Positions 34,241 to 43,647 of a stretch of DNA of 50,942 nt are shown here, one piece after another. The position numbers were made by a program, and so were the translations under genes. Source of the DNA: Prevotella sp. (GTDB lineage: Bacteria; Bacteroidota; Bacteroidia; Bacteroidales; Dysgonomonadaceae); contig JAITVH010000164.1 of NCBI GenBank assembly GCA_031285905.1, positions 1 to 50,942 on the forward strand, given 5' to 3'. The notes under the pieces were generated by a model. The model ran no database searches, had not been told where the DNA came from, and was given only the letters and a program-made list of their open reading frames with translations. Numbering within the stretch: position 1 is the stretch's first letter; every line of letters starts with the position of its first letter.

Positions 34241-35112
34241 GTAATATAGAAATAGATGCCAAATCCGGTTTTTGCTTCGGAGTGGTTAATGCCATAAAAA
34301 AAGCAGAAGAAGAGTTGGCTAAAGGTGGTGTTTTATATTGTCTTGGAGACATTGTCCACAATAATCTGGAAGTGGAACGACTGGAAAAATTGGGACTTAA
34401 AACAATTAATCACGAAGAGTTTGCTGGATTGAAAAATGCAAGGGTGTTGTTAAGAGCTCATGGTGAACCGCCTTCTACATATCAAATAGCAAAAGAAAAC
34501 AATATTGAAATCATAGATGCATCATGTCCGGTAGTTTTGCGTTTGCAAAAGAAAATACATGATAAATATGATCAGGAGAGGGAACACAACACTCAGATCG
34601 TTATTTATGGAAAAAACGGTCATGCCGAAGTAAATGGCTTACTTGGACAAACGGATTCTTCTGCCATTGTGATAGAGAAGAAAGAAGATTTGGATAAACT
34701 GGATTTTACTAAAAATATCTGTTTATTTTCTCAGACAACCAAACCGTTAGATGGTTTTCAGGAAATAATTGATATCATTCAGGAACGAATGATCAATGAC
34801 GCCCGGTTCGAATATTTTGATACAATTTGCAGGCAGGTATCCAATCGTATACCTAATATTAAAGAGTTTGCGTTGAAACATGATGTTATATTGTTTGTTG
34901 CAGGAGAGAAGAGCTCAAACGGAAAAGTTCTTTTTGCTGAATGTAAGAAATATAATCCTCACTCCTATTTTATTACTACCCCGGAAGATATAAAATCTGA
35001 TATGATAAGTTCGACGGCAAGTATAGGTATTTGTGGTGCTACATCTACTCCAAAATGGCAAATGGAGGCTGTGGAAGCAAAAATAAATGAATTGAGAACA
35101 GCGTTAAAATAA
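34237..35112 (+). CDS. ispH: 4-hydroxy-3-methylbut-2-enyl diphosphate reductase
   Basis: The 291-residue iron-sulfur enzyme carries out the last step of the methylerythritol phosphate pathway, making IPP and DMAPP. The three cysteines holding the Fe4S4 cluster are present: C13 (SGFCFGV), C97 (DASCPVV) and C198 ([10 protein letters not shown]), equal to 12, 96 and 197 in the E. coli enzyme. The substrate-binding HGEPP segment and the GEKSSN block are also seen. It is coupled to cmk by a 4-base overlap. The pathway makes the organism non-mevalonate. Confidence 0.96.
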   Translation: MSNIEIDAKSGFCFGVVNAIKKAEEELAKGGVLYCLGDIVHNNLEVERLEKLGLKTINHEEFAGLKNARVLLRAHGEPPSTYQIAKENNIEIIDASCPVVLRLQKKIHDKYDQEREHNTQIVIYGKNGHAEVNGLLGQTDSSAIVIEKKEDLDKLDFTKNICLFSQTTKPLDGFQEIIDIIQERMINDARFEYFDTICRQVSNRIPNIKEFALKHDVILFVAGEKSSNGKVLFAECKKYNPHSYFITTPEDIKSDMISSTASIGICGATSTPKWQMEAVEAKINELRTALK

Positions 35113-35156
35113 CCAAATATATATATGAATTTAATAATAACGTATCTACATTTTAA

Positions 35157-35186
35157 TTGGTAGCGCCGTTTTATTTTATACTTTTG
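35157..35186 (+). promoter_or_regulatory. Promoter of pfkA
   Basis: TTG (35157-35159), 19 bases, then TACTTTTG (35179-35186): a good Bacteroidetes -33/-7 pair, 46 bases before the start codon. Confidence 0.6.
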
Positions 35187-35232
35187 CATCTTGGTTTAGA
35201 AAAAAGATAGAACTACATTAAAAAAAGATAAC

Positions 35233-36213
35233 ATGTCACGTATTAACTGTATTGGTGTGTTGACATCTGGAGGTGATGCTCCCGGAATGAATGCAGCGAT
35301 TCGCGCTGTAACACGTGCTGCCATTTTCAATGGAATGGAAGTGAAAGGTATAATGAGAGGTTATAAAGGATTAGTTTTTGATGAAATTGAACCCTTTAAG
35401 ACAAATACTGTAAGTAATATAATACAGCAAGGTGGAACTATCCTGAAAACGGCTCGAAGTAAGGAGTTTGTGACACCTGAAGGACGGAAAATAGCTTATG
35501 AAGCTCTTCAGCGCGAAGGAATTGACGCTCTTGTTGTTATTGGTGGAGATGGGTCTCTTACTGGTGCCCGTATCTTTGCACAAGAGTTCAATTACCCTAT
35601 CGTAGGACTGCCAGGAACAATAGATAATGATTTACTGGGTACTGATTTAACAATAGGTTATGATACAGCCCTGAATACAATCATGGAGGCTGTAGACAAG
35701 ATAAGAGATACAGCCAGTTCACATGAACGGTTATTTTTTGTTGAGGTAATGGGACGTGAGTGTGGATTTCTTGCACTTAACGGGGCGATAGCTTCTGGTG
35801 CAGAAGCTGCAATAATACCTGAAATGTCATATCAGCAAGACCAGTTGGCAGATCTGATCTCTAATGGATTTCGCAAGAGTAAGAACAGTAGCTTGGTGTT
35901 GGTGACTGAGGGTGATATTACCGGAGGGGCTATGGCTATGGCCGAGCGTGTTAAAACGGAATATCCTCAATATGATGTACGCGTTACAATATTAGGACAT
36001 GTGCAACGTGGAGGGTCTCCTACTGCGAACGACAGGATACTTGCGAGTAGGATGGGGGCAGCGGCTATTGATGCGTTATTGGATGATCAACGTAATGTGA
36101 TGATTGGTATTCAGAACGATGAAATAGTATATGTTCCTTTTTCGAAAGCAATAAAGAAAAACAAACCGATTCAGGAAGATTTGTTGAGAACATTGAAGAT
36201 TTTATCTATTTAA
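35233..36213 (+). CDS. pfkA: ATP-dependent 6-phosphofructokinase
   Basis: The 326-residue enzyme phosphorylates fructose-6-phosphate, committing it to glycolysis. Motifs: [18 protein letters not shown] (residues 8-25), [25 protein letters not shown], and [22 protein letters not shown] with the catalytic TIDND aspartate. The glycine of GGDGS at the nucleotide site supports ATP rather than pyrophosphate. [21 protein letters not shown] closes the domain. It has its own promoter and a hairpin terminator at 36236, so it is monocistronic. Confidence 0.96.
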   Translation: MSRINCIGVLTSGGDAPGMNAAIRAVTRAAIFNGMEVKGIMRGYKGLVFDEIEPFKTNTVSNIIQQGGTILKTARSKEFVTPEGRKIAYEALQREGIDALVVIGGDGSLTGARIFAQEFNYPIVGLPGTIDNDLLGTDLTIGYDTALNTIMEAVDKIRDTASSHERLFFVEVMGRECGFLALNGAIASGAEAAIIPEMSYQQDQLADLISNGFRKSKNSSLVLVTEGDITGGAMAMAERVKTEYPQYDVRVTILGHVQRGGSPTANDRILASRMGAAAIDALLDDQRNVMIGIQNDEIVYVPFSKAIKKNKPIQEDLLRTLKILSI

Positions 36214-36235
36214 TCATGAGATAATAAAAAGATTG

Positions 36236-36270
36236 AAAGCGGCTTTAAACGAATATTTAAAGTCGCTTTT
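36236..36270 (+). terminator. Terminator of pfkA
   Basis: A 14-base stem (36236-36249 with 36256-36269, one G-T pair), 6-base loop, ends in a T run, 22 bases after the stop. Confidence 0.75.
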
Positions 36271-36439
36271 GCTTATATGTTATGATATGGTTACTTTTTA
36301 ATTAAGTAAATTTCATATAGTTAACAATTAATAGTTTTGTATCCGTAACAAATTTATTGAAAATTCACTATATCTTCGGAACTTTAAAAACACTTAAATG
36401 GTTTTCTATAATACAATATAATATATATCGCTACAAAAA

Positions 36440-39370
36440 ATGGAAGAAAAAAAACACTTGACGGGATTAACTGATGCTCAGGTAGAAGAAAGCCGGCGAA
36501 AACATGGGGCAAATCTTATTACTCCGCCGGAAAAAGAATCTCTCTGGAAACTTTTCTTGGAGAAGTTTAATGATCCGATTATCAGGATCTTGCTTATTGC
36601 AGCTTTTTTATCACTGGCTATAGCAATATTCGAACATATATCTTCGGGTGTCGGGCATTATGCTGAAACAATAGGAATATTCTGTGCAATCTTTCTTGCT
36701 ACTGGTGTTGCTTTCTGGTTCGAGATGGATGCAAACAAGAAATTCGATATATTGAATCAGGTGAATGATGATACATTAATAAAAGTCATTCGCAATGGTA
36801 ATGTAAAGGAAGTTCCAAAACAAGATATAGTTGTCGATGACTTGGTAATAATAGGTACAGGGGATGAAGTGCCTGCTGATGGAGAATTAATCGAAGCTAT
36901 TTCCCTTCAGATTGATGAATCTACTTTAACCGGCGAACCAATTATTGACAAAACAACGAATGAAAAGGAATTTATTGGCGATGCTACCTATCCTTCTAAT
37001 TGGGTGATGCGGGGAACTAGTGTAATGGATGGTCACGGTACTTTTGTTGTGAAAAAAGTAGGGGATGCAACCGAATATGGTAAGGTTGCACAAAAATCTA
37101 CAGAAATAACAGGAGAAGAAACACCATTAAATAAACAATTGGACGGGCTTGCTAGATTTATAGGAATTGTTGGTCTATTCTTGGCTATATTAACTTTTTC
37201 GGCATTATTCATTAAGGATATTTTTGGAGGCTCGGTTTCTTATTCTTTAGGTCAATTAGGTCTGCTTAGTGCTGTGATAATTGGTGCGGCAATAGCATTA
37301 GTCAAAATATGGGTGCCTATAGTATATGATGGACTGGAACTTACCGGGAAAGTGCAGGGAACACCTGACAGTATAACAAATAGTAGTTGGTTTAAATGGA
37401 TAGGACTAGGGCTGACAGCATTTATTCTTATTGCTCTTATCGGATTTCTGTTTGGAGTAAATCCTTTAGATTCCGGTTCGTGGGTAGATATTGAGACAGC
37501 AAGTCAGATATTGCAATATTTTATGGTAGCGGTTACATTGATTGTTGTAGCTGTGCCCGAAGGCTTGCCTATGAGCGTAACTCTTAGTTTAGCGATGAGT
37601 ATGCGACGGATGCTTAAGACAAATAATCTTGTACGCAAGATGCATGCTTGTGAAACAATGGGAGCAGCAACGGTTATTTGTACAGATAAAACAGGTACTC
37701 TTACACAAAATCAGATGAAGGTCTATGAAACCCAATTTTATGCTTTAAAAGATCAACAGATAGCTGATGATGAGGTAAGCAATCTAGTGAAGGAAGGAAT
37801 TGCTGCAAATTCGACTGCGTTTCTTGATTTCTCTGATCCTGTAAAAGTAAAAACTTTGGGAAATCCAACCGAAGCAGCCTTATTATTATGGTTGAATACG
37901 AATAATGTGAGTTATATAGATATTCGGGAAAATGCCAAAGTGGTCGACCAATTAACGTTCTCTACCGAAAGAAAGTATATGGCAACCATAATTCAATCAT
38001 CTACATCGGGGAAGAATATATTATATATAAAAGGTGCTCCTGAAATTGTTTTGTCAAAATGTAATACAGTGCTTGATGTGGACGGGGAACATCCTGTTAA
38101 TAATAAAAAAACAGATATTGAAAAACAACTTTTGGCTTACCAAAATATGGCAATGCGAACATTAGGTTTCGCATACAAAGAAATAGATGACCACTCTTCT
38201 TATGTTGATATAAAAGAACTAGCTGAAAATGAACTTATATTTCTGGGAATAACTGCTATTTCAGATCCGGTGAGGGAAGATGTACCGGCTGCTGTTGCAG
38301 AATGTTTGAATGCTGGAATTGGTGTGAAAATCGTTACAGGAGATACTCCTGCTACAGCTCGCGAGATAGGACGGCAGATTGGCATCTGGAAAACAGAAGA
38401 TACAGATGATAATATTATTACAGGCCTTAATTTTGAAGCTTTATCAGATGAAGAAGCTTTCTGTCGGGTACAATCTCTGAAAATAATGTGCAGGGCACGT
38501 CCAACAGATAAACAAAGGCTAGTAGAGCTGCTAAAGAAAAATGGTGAGATTGTTGCTGTTACAGGTGATGGGACAAATGATGCTCCTGCACTAAATCATG
38601 CTAATGTAGGCTTGTCGATGGGCTCTGGTACATCAGTCGCAAAGGAGGCAAGTGATATAACTTTACTGGACGATTCATTTAATAGTATTGCTACTGCAGT
38701 AATGTGGGGACGTTCATTATATAAAAATATTCAACGATTCCTCCTATTCCAGCTAACGATTAACGTTGTAGCTCTAATTTTGGTATTTCTTGGATCTATA
38801 TTCGGACAAGAGTTACCGCTTACTGTTACACAAATGCTTTGGGTGAACCTTATAATGGATACATTTGCAGCTGGTGCTTTAGCCTCATTACCTCCAGATA
38901 AACGAGTGATGCAGGAAAAACCACGCAAGAATACAGACTTTATTGTAACTCCACCTATGAGAAATCATATATTATTTACAGGAATTTCTTTTGTGGTGAT
39001 ACTATTAGGTATGTTGTTTTTGTTTGCTAAACCAGAATATTTGGATAGTTTTTTCAGTCATGTAGAAAGAGCCGAGAGATATGCGTATTTCTTATCTTTC
39101 TTTTTTACGACATTTGTATTGCTTCAATTCTGGAATATGTTTAATGCCAAGGCATTTATGACTGGAAAATCTGCTTTTAGCCACATCAAAGACAGTAAAG
39201 GGTTCTTATCTGTCGCGGTAATCATATTGATTGGGCAGTTTCTGATTGTTGAGTTTGGCGGAGATGTTTTCCGTACAGTTCCTTTGCAGCTTAGGGATTG
39301 GCTGATAATTATTGGAGGTACTTCTTTCGTTCTATGGATTGGAGAGATTATTAGATTGATAAAGAAATAA
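36440..39370 (+). CDS. Calcium-translocating P-type ATPase (PMCA/IIB type)
   Basis: The 976-residue pump exports Ca2+ at the cost of ATP. Order of features: N-terminal regulatory segment (LTGLTDAQVEESRRKHG), membrane helices 1-2 (about 50-95), actuator domain with ESTLTGEP (TGEP in place of the more common TGES; the key E is kept), the PEGLPMSV helix with conserved P-E-G-L, phosphorylation site DKTGT at D416, nucleotide-binding domain with KGAPE, hinge TGDGTNDAPALNHANVG, and C-terminal helices with VNLIMDTFAAGALA. The PMCA type agrees with the VAVPEGLP and N-terminal wording. It stands alone between pfkA and hsp20. Confidence 0.93.
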   Translation: MEEKKHLTGLTDAQVEESRRKHGANLITPPEKESLWKLFLEKFNDPIIRILLIAAFLSLAIAIFEHISSGVGHYAETIGIFCAIFLATGVAFWFEMDANKKFDILNQVNDDTLIKVIRNGNVKEVPKQDIVVDDLVIIGTGDEVPADGELIEAISLQIDESTLTGEPIIDKTTNEKEFIGDATYPSNWVMRGTSVMDGHGTFVVKKVGDATEYGKVAQKSTEITGEETPLNKQLDGLARFIGIVGLFLAILTFSALFIKDIFGGSVSYSLGQLGLLSAVIIGAAIALVKIWVPIVYDGLELTGKVQGTPDSITNSSWFKWIGLGLTAFILIALIGFLFGVNPLDSGSWVDIETASQILQYFMVAVTLIVVAVPEGLPMSVTLSLAMSMRRMLKTNNLVRKMHACETMGAATVICTDKTGTLTQNQMKVYETQFYALKDQQIADDEVSNLVKEGIAANSTAFLDFSDPVKVKTLGNPTEAALLLWLNTNNVSYIDIRENAKVVDQLTFSTERKYMATIIQSSTSGKNILYIKGAPEIVLSKCNTVLDVDGEHPVNNKKTDIEKQLLAYQNMAMRTLGFAYKEIDDHSSYVDIKELAENELIFLGITAISDPVREDVPAAVAECLNAGIGVKIVTGDTPATAREIGRQIGIWKTEDTDDNIITGLNFEALSDEEAFCRVQSLKIMCRARPTDKQRLVELLKKNGEIVAVTGDGTNDAPALNHANVGLSMGSGTSVAKEASDITLLDDSFNSIATAVMWGRSLYKNIQRFLLFQLTINVVALILVFLGSIFGQELPLTVTQMLWVNLIMDTFAAGALASLPPDKRVMQEKPRKNTDFIVTPPMRNHILFTGISFVVILLGMLFLFAKPEYLDSFFSHVERAERYAYFLSFFFTTFVLLQFWNMFNAKAFMTGKSAFSHIKDSKGFLSVAVIILIGQFLIVEFGGDVFRTVPLQLRDWLIIIGGTSFVLWIGEIIRLIKK

Positions 39371-39381
39371 GAAATATATAG

Positions 39382-39418
39382 TAACTAAAGGTGTTCATTT
39401 TCAGGACATCTTTAGTTA
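39382..39418 (+). terminator. Terminator of the calcium ATPase gene
   Basis: A 15-base stem with two G-T pairs (39382-39396 with 39404-39418) around a 7-base loop, 12 bases after the stop. Confidence 0.65.
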
Positions 39419-39763
39419 ATTAATAAATTATGTATTATATGCGAATGTGTATATGATGGAATAAATATTTGGCTATTCTTTTGAAACTTATTCTTTTGTA
39501 AATACTTGTTACATAATCTTTTTTGTTTGAATTATAGTATGATTAGCACTACTTTCCTGCTTTTTAATTTTATCTGTTCATCTTCTTCTGATTTTCGAAA
39601 ATACTATATTCCGAGAAGATAACTTTAAATGAAAAATCAAGAATCTTATAATTATCTTTTGTCTCTTATCTAATAGTCGAAATTTTGAATTCCCTGTTGC
39701 GAATAATGCGTATTTAAATTACTAATACTAGTCGTAAAAAGAAAGTGTTTATTCCTATAAATT
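39419..39763. other. Gene-free AT-rich region
   Basis: No reading frame above about 27 codons and no repeat recognised in 345 bases between two terminators. Confidence 0.5.
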
Positions 39764-39792
39764 GAGAAAGGCTGCAGATGAAGCAGCCTCTC
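39764..39792 (-). terminator. Terminator-like hairpin after hsp20
   Basis: GGCTGC/GCAGCC stem extended by GAG-type pairs across a 2-base bulge, 42 bases after the hsp20 stop on the minus strand. Confidence 0.5.
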
Positions 39793-39833
39793 AAACCTTA
39801 AATCCAATTTTATTACTTTAATTAACCAATCAC

Positions 39834-40271
39834 TTATTGTATCTCTATCTTCTTTATTTTATCTTCTTCTTTATCTAATTGTTTTGGTAATATTACCCGA
39901 AGAACACCATCTTCTTGATTTGCCATAATATTCTCTATATCTATATTCTCAGGTATAGAGAAACTACGTGTAAATGAAGACTTCTTAAATTCACGACGCA
40001 GAACCTTTTGATCCTGATCCTTCTCTTCATTCTTCATTTCACTCTGAGCGGATATTTTTAGTATATTCTTTTCTACTTCTATATTAATGTCTTCTTTCTT
40101 AAATCCGGGAACAGATAGCTCTACTATATACTCTTTTTCGTTTTCTGATATATTCGTTGCCGGAAGTCCACTGCTCATAATATTATTATACAGATCATCA
40201 TTTAGATAGTGATTGAAAAATGATGGTAAGAAACTTCCTGTTCTGTCGAATCTTCTAATTTGATTTCTCAT
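39834..40271 (-). CDS. Hsp20/alpha-crystallin small heat-shock protein
   Basis: The 145-residue chaperone binds unfolding proteins without ATP. The alpha-crystallin domain spans about residues 35-135: KEYIVELSVPGFKKEDINIEVE, the REFKKSSFTRSFSIPENID strand pair and the conserved DGVLRVILPK box. A strong ribosome-binding site (GGAGG, complement of 40280-40284) precedes the ATG. Seventy bases upstream of the start is the dnaK-like sigma-54-type motif, suggesting joint heat-shock control. Monocistronic, with a hairpin after the gene. Confidence 0.94.
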   Translation of the reverse strand: MRNQIRRFDRTGSFLPSFFNHYLNDDLYNNIMSSGLPATNISENEKEYIVELSVPGFKKEDINIEVEKNILKISAQSEMKNEEKDQDQKVLRREFKKSSFTRSFSIPENIDIENIMANQEDGVLRVILPKQLDKEEDKIKKIEIQ

Positions 40272-40340
40272 ATTTTTGTCCTCCTTTATTCTATTTTATA
40301 TGAATCTTTTAATCTAATTAATTATCGTTTGAAACATATA

Positions 40341-40356
40341 TTCAAAAAGCGTGCAA
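40341..40356 (-). promoter_or_regulatory. Candidate sigma-54-type (-24/-12) promoter of hsp20
   Basis: The minus strand reads TTGCACGCTTTTTGAA, 70 bases before the start codon. It matches TGGCACG-N4-TTGCW except at two positions and resembles the dnaK motif at 420-435. Confidence 0.45.
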
Positions 40357-40600
40357 AACAGACATATTGACACAAAAAGAAAAGTTAAAGAAAATAAAAT
40401 AGAGTACAATTGATTAAGAACAAATGAATTAATCTAATAATAAAAGGTTATTTAGAGCCAAGTAACATGTCATATTGTCGCAATACAGAGATATCGTAAG
40501 GTGATAATTATCAAATATTAGTATCTAATTCTGAAAAATTAACTCTCTGAGATTTCAATATTTGAAACAAGACGGCAGTTGCTCGAAATTACGAAAAAGG

Positions 40601-40636
40601 GAAGAGGGTAAAATCCAGCAGAATCTTACCCTCTTC
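40601..40636 (-). terminator. Terminator of mdh
   Basis: An 11-base perfect stem GAAGAGGGTAA/TTACCCTCTTC (40601-40611 with 40626-40636), loop 14 bases, followed on the minus strand by a T run. Confidence 0.75.
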
Positions 40637-40659
40637 ATTTATCTTAAAACTGATACTGA

Positions 40660-41601
40660 TTAGATCGACCCGTTATCTTTCAGTACAGAATTTGTCTTAT
40701 GAACAGCTGCAGCAGAAGCCTCAAACTTTTCCTTTTCTTCAGGAGTCAATTTCAAATCAATAATTTTCTCCCAACCATTCTTGCCAAGTACAACCGGAAC
40801 TCCGATACAAATATCATTTTGGCCATATTCTCCTTCTAAAGTAATACAGCATGGAATAACTTTCTTTTGGTCGTGAAGAATTGATTCTACTACATAAGCT
40901 CCGGCAGCACCCGGGGCATACCATGCAGAGGTTCCAAGCAAACCTGTAAGCGTAGCACCTCCTACCATCGTATCAGCAACTACTTTATCCAACTCCTCTT
41001 TTGACAAAAACTCCGAAACAGGAATACCTTTATATGTAGCCAGTCTTGTTACCGGAATCATAGTAGTATCGCCATGTCCCCCAATTACCATACCTTCTAC
41101 TTCATTTGGATTGCATCCTAAAGCTTCACTCAGATAATATTTGAAACGGGAGCTATCCAATGCTCCACCCATACCTATGACTTTATGCTTTGGCAAACCA
41201 GTTACTTTCGAAGCTAAATAAGTCATTGTATCCATCGGATTGGAAATGATAACCAAAATAGCATTTGGGGAATATTTCAATATACTCTCTGCTACTGATT
41301 TCACAATACCTGCATTTACTCCGATTAGTTCCTCCCGTGTCATACCCGGTTTACGAGGAATTCCGGATGTTATCACAACGACATCAGAATTAGCTGTAGC
41401 TGCATAATCGTTAGTTACACCTTTTATACGAGAATCGAATCCTAGCAATTGAGCTGTCTGATTCATATCAATAGCTTTACCTTCCGATACACCCTCTTTT
41501 ACATCGAGCATAACTACTTCATCTGCCACTTCGTTAAATGCTAATACGTTAGCACATGTTGCACCTACATTTCCGGCTCCTACAACTGTTACTTTAGACA
41601 T
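40660..41601 (-). CDS. mdh: Malate dehydrogenase
   Basis: The 313-residue NAD-dependent enzyme interconverts malate and oxaloacetate, the reductive C4 branch that leads to succinate in these bacteria. The Rossmann motif VVGAGNVGATCAN (5-17), the specificity loop ITSGIPRKPGMTREEL with its two arginines, NPMDTMTYLA, GALDSSRFKYYL and the catalytic-histidine block GGHGDTTMIPV are present. The length and the GIPRKPGM loop fit the LDH-like MDH group. A TATTTTTG element lies upstream on this strand at 41694-41701. Confidence 0.95.
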   Translation of the reverse strand: MSKVTVVGAGNVGATCANVLAFNEVADEVVMLDVKEGVSEGKAIDMNQTAQLLGFDSRIKGVTNDYAATANSDVVVITSGIPRKPGMTREELIGVNAGIVKSVAESILKYSPNAILVIISNPMDTMTYLASKVTGLPKHKVIGMGGALDSSRFKYYLSEALGCNPNEVEGMVIGGHGDTTMIPVTRLATYKGIPVSEFLSKEELDKVVADTMVGGATLTGLLGTSAWYAPGAAGAYVVESILHDQKKVIPCCITLEGEYGQNDICIGVPVVLGKNGWEKIIDLKLTPEEKEKFEASAAAVHKTNSVLKDNGSI

Positions 41602-41693
41602 AATATTTTATATTAATTAATAATTTAATACATTGACTTTCAAAATGTAAGAGTTATCTCTCTTTAGCAAGTATATGTCTTACAAAAGACAAA

Positions 41694-41701
41694 CAAAAAT
41701 A
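41694..41701 (-). promoter_or_regulatory. Candidate -7 element for mdh
   Basis: The minus strand reads TATTTTTG, 93 bases upstream of the mdh start. Confidence 0.35.
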
Positions 41702-41807
41702 CATGCTTATTCCGATATAAAGAAAACTTTATCAGCCAAAAATATAAGGATTTATTAAAAAAAGCGAAAGGGCATTATTCCAATGTATTAATGTGATTAA
41801 AATAATC

Positions 41808-41815
41808 TATATTTG
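41808..41815 (+). promoter_or_regulatory. Candidate -7 element for the coiled-coil gene
   Basis: TATATTTG, 27 bases before the ATG at 41842. Confidence 0.45.
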
Positions 41816-41841
41816 TAGTCGCGTTATTTTTTAACAAGATC

Positions 41842-42744
41842 ATGGAACTAGAGAACCAACCGAAAAACAATAATAATACTAAAATACTGATTGCTGTTAT
41901 AGCCTTACTAGTAATAGGGATATTAATAGCAGGATATTTCATATTTAATCAAAAGAATCAGATTGATGTATTACAAGAGGAAACCAGCCTAAATAAGAAG
42001 CAACTGGAAGATGAATATGAAAGTCTTGCCGTACAGTATGAGGGCTTTAAGCTAAATATAAAGAATGACTCTTTGCTTCAGAAGCTTACTAATGAACAGA
42101 CTAAGGTTCAGCGGTTATTAGAAGAGCTAAAAACAGTAAAAGCTGATAATAAATCGGAAATAGACAGGCTTAATAAAGAGCTGGCAAGCTTGCGTAAGAT
42201 ACTGAAATCATATGTAGCGCAGATAGATTCACTAAACAGAGCTAATGAGCAATTAAGAAAAGAAAAGAAAGAAATCACTACAAAATATCAGCAAGCAACG
42301 CAAACTCTCAGTCAGGTATCTCAGGAAAAAGAAAGCCTCTCAGAAAAAGTAACTTTAGCGGCCAAATTAGATGCTGTAGGAATATCTGTATTGGCAACAA
42401 ATAGTAAAGGAAAGGTACAGAAGAAGATAAGTAAAGTAGAACTATTGAGCGTGAATTTTATTATCTCAAAAAATATAACAGCAGAACCGGGTGAACGTAC
42501 ATTATATGTGCGGATAATGAAGCCTGATAATGATGTCCTCGCAAAAAGTAGAACGAACGTATTCTCATTTGAAAACAAAGAAATCAACTATTCGATGAGT
42601 AAAATAGTTGAATATGGCGGAGAAGAAGTTCCTGTTACCATGTATTGGAACGTAGAGGAGTACTTGATGCCTGGAACTTACAGGGTCGATATATTTGCTG
42701 ATGGAAACCGTATAGGAATGAAATCGTTCACAATGGAAGACTAA
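41842..42744 (+). CDS. Membrane-anchored coiled-coil protein of unknown function
   Basis: This 300-residue protein has one membrane helix (about residues 14-36, ILIAVIALLVIGILIAGYFIF), a long coiled coil (about 38-170, rich in K, E, L and Q with regular heptads) and a small C-terminal beta domain (about 180-300) with ERTLYVRIMKPDNDVLA, PVTMYWNVEEYLMPGTYRVDIF and NRIGMKSFTM. The domain looks like a cell-surface or periplasmic binding domain common in Bacteroidetes; the function is unknown. Its stop shares one base with the start of the GNAT gene, so the two are expressed together. The pairing has no known reason. Confidence 0.75.
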   Translation: MELENQPKNNNNTKILIAVIALLVIGILIAGYFIFNQKNQIDVLQEETSLNKKQLEDEYESLAVQYEGFKLNIKNDSLLQKLTNEQTKVQRLLEELKTVKADNKSEIDRLNKELASLRKILKSYVAQIDSLNRANEQLRKEKKEITTKYQQATQTLSQVSQEKESLSEKVTLAAKLDAVGISVLATNSKGKVQKKISKVELLSVNFIISKNITAEPGERTLYVRIMKPDNDVLAKSRTNVFSFENKEINYSMSKIVEYGGEEVPVTMYWNVEEYLMPGTYRVDIFADGNRIGMKSFTMED

Positions 42745-43235
42745 TGAATATTGTAGAAGCAACCGAAAATCAAATTGTAATTATCAAATCTTTATCGGAT
42801 AAGGTTTGGCCTGTGACATTCCGGGATATTCTTTCTGAGGAACAAATCAAGTATATGATGAACATGATGTATAGTGAAGATTCTCTTAGAAAACAAATGA
42901 AGGAAGGACATCACTATCTGTTGGCTGAAGAAGATGGCGAATATCTGGGATATTTATCTTATGAGTTGAACTATAAGGGATCAGATATTACTAAAGTACA
43001 TAAAATATATGTGTTGTCTTCATTACAAGGCAGAGGAGTAGGACGCTTCTTCATCGATAAAGCAGGTGAAATAGCTAAAAATAATAACAATAAAGAGCTT
43101 TTATTGAATGTCAATCGGTTTAACAGAGCAATCGATTTTTATAAACGGGTAGGTTTTGAAATTGTTCGTAACGAAGATATTGATATTGGTAACGGCTTTC
43201 TAATGGAAGATTATGTAATGAATAAAAAGATATAA
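42744..43235 (+). CDS. GNAT-family N-acetyltransferase
   Basis: The 163-residue protein has the GNAT fold with the acetyl-CoA loop QGRGVGRFFIDKAGEIA (about residues 95-111; Q/R-x-x-G-x-G form), preceded by VHKIYVLSSL and followed by NVNRFNRAIDFYKRVGFEIV, the usual motif B. Substrate unknown; relatives acetylate small amines or protein N-termini. It is coupled by one shared base (TAATG) to the coiled-coil gene, and a strong terminator follows directly. Confidence 0.88.
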   Translation: MNIVEATENQIVIIKSLSDKVWPVTFRDILSEEQIKYMMNMMYSEDSLRKQMKEGHHYLLAEEDGEYLGYLSYELNYKGSDITKVHKIYVLSSLQGRGVGRFFIDKAGEIAKNNNNKELLLNVNRFNRAIDFYKRVGFEIVRNEDIDIGNGFLMEDYVMNKKI

Positions 43236-43265
43236 GAAAAGGTTTTCCTAATGGAAAACCTTTTC
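43236..43265. terminator. Strong bidirectional terminator
   Basis: A perfect 13-base stem (43236-43248 with 43253-43265; core AAGGTTTTCC) around TAAT begins one base after the GNAT stop and overlaps the stop codon of the small minus-strand gene at 43265-43435. Confidence 0.85.
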
Positions 43266-43435
43266 TATGATAAAGTGATTGTTGCTTGCGGATCAGTTTC
43301 ATTTGGCTTTTTATGAGGCTCTTCTGGTACATCTGTTGGCGAAATTTCCGGTACATCTTTGGGTTCTTCAGTCGGAAATTCTTTTACTCTTTCGTCTTTT
43401 CTTGATATCTCTGGTTTTTCTCTTTCTTTTTCCAT
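43265..43435 (-). CDS. Small charged, proline-rich protein (56 residues)
   Basis: The minus strand from the ATG at 43435 reads MEKEREKPEISRKDERVKEF and ends in QATITLS before a stop at 43265. The 56 residues are almost all polar: repeated E-P, D-V-P and E-E-P units (FPTEEPKDVPEISPTDVPEE), no membrane part and no hydrophobic core, so it is probably disordered. I recognise no family. Support for a real gene: no internal stop, codon use like its neighbours, a second gene of the same kind upstream, and a strong terminator exactly at its end. It could be a stress or anti-sigma-like small protein; no function is assigned. Confidence 0.55.
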   Translation of the reverse strand: MEKEREKPEISRKDERVKEFPTEEPKDVPEISPTDVPEEPHKKPNETDPQATITLS

Positions 43436-43451
43436 AATTTACATAATAAAA

Positions 43452-43475
43452 CAGGCTATTAATCCTAATAGCCTG
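43452..43475 (-). terminator. Hairpin between two small genes
   Basis: CAGGCTATTA pairs with TAATAGCCTG around ATCC, followed on the minus strand by TTTTATT. It lies after the 49-residue gene and before the 56-residue gene. Confidence 0.7.
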
Positions 43476-43497
43476 AAAAAATTTATCCAGATGAACT

Positions 43498-43647
43498 TTA
43501 TTTTTGTGGCCTGAATCTATCTTGGCCATTAATTCTGCTTTGTCCTCTTGGTGTTTGAGATGTTGACTTAGCAGTGGTTTTGTTGTCTTTGCTTTCTGAA
43601 GCTTTTGTTTTGTTTGTCTCCTTTGGCATTTCTTTTCCTCTTTCCAT
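43498..43647 (-). CDS. Small basic, serine/threonine-rich protein (49 residues)
   Basis: The minus strand reads MERGKEMPKETNKTKASESK and ends in SRINGQDRFRPQK. It is polar throughout, rich in K, T, S and R with three late prolines, and has no hydrophobic segment; probably disordered. The start resembles that of its neighbour (MEKEREKP/MERGKEMP), which suggests a common origin. A terminator follows it at 43452-43475. I know no family; a role in nucleic-acid or envelope binding would be guesswork. It is too short to be caught by usual gene-length filters. Confidence 0.5.
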   Translation of the reverse strand: MERGKEMPKETNKTKASESKDNKTTAKSTSQTPRGQSRINGQDRFRPQK

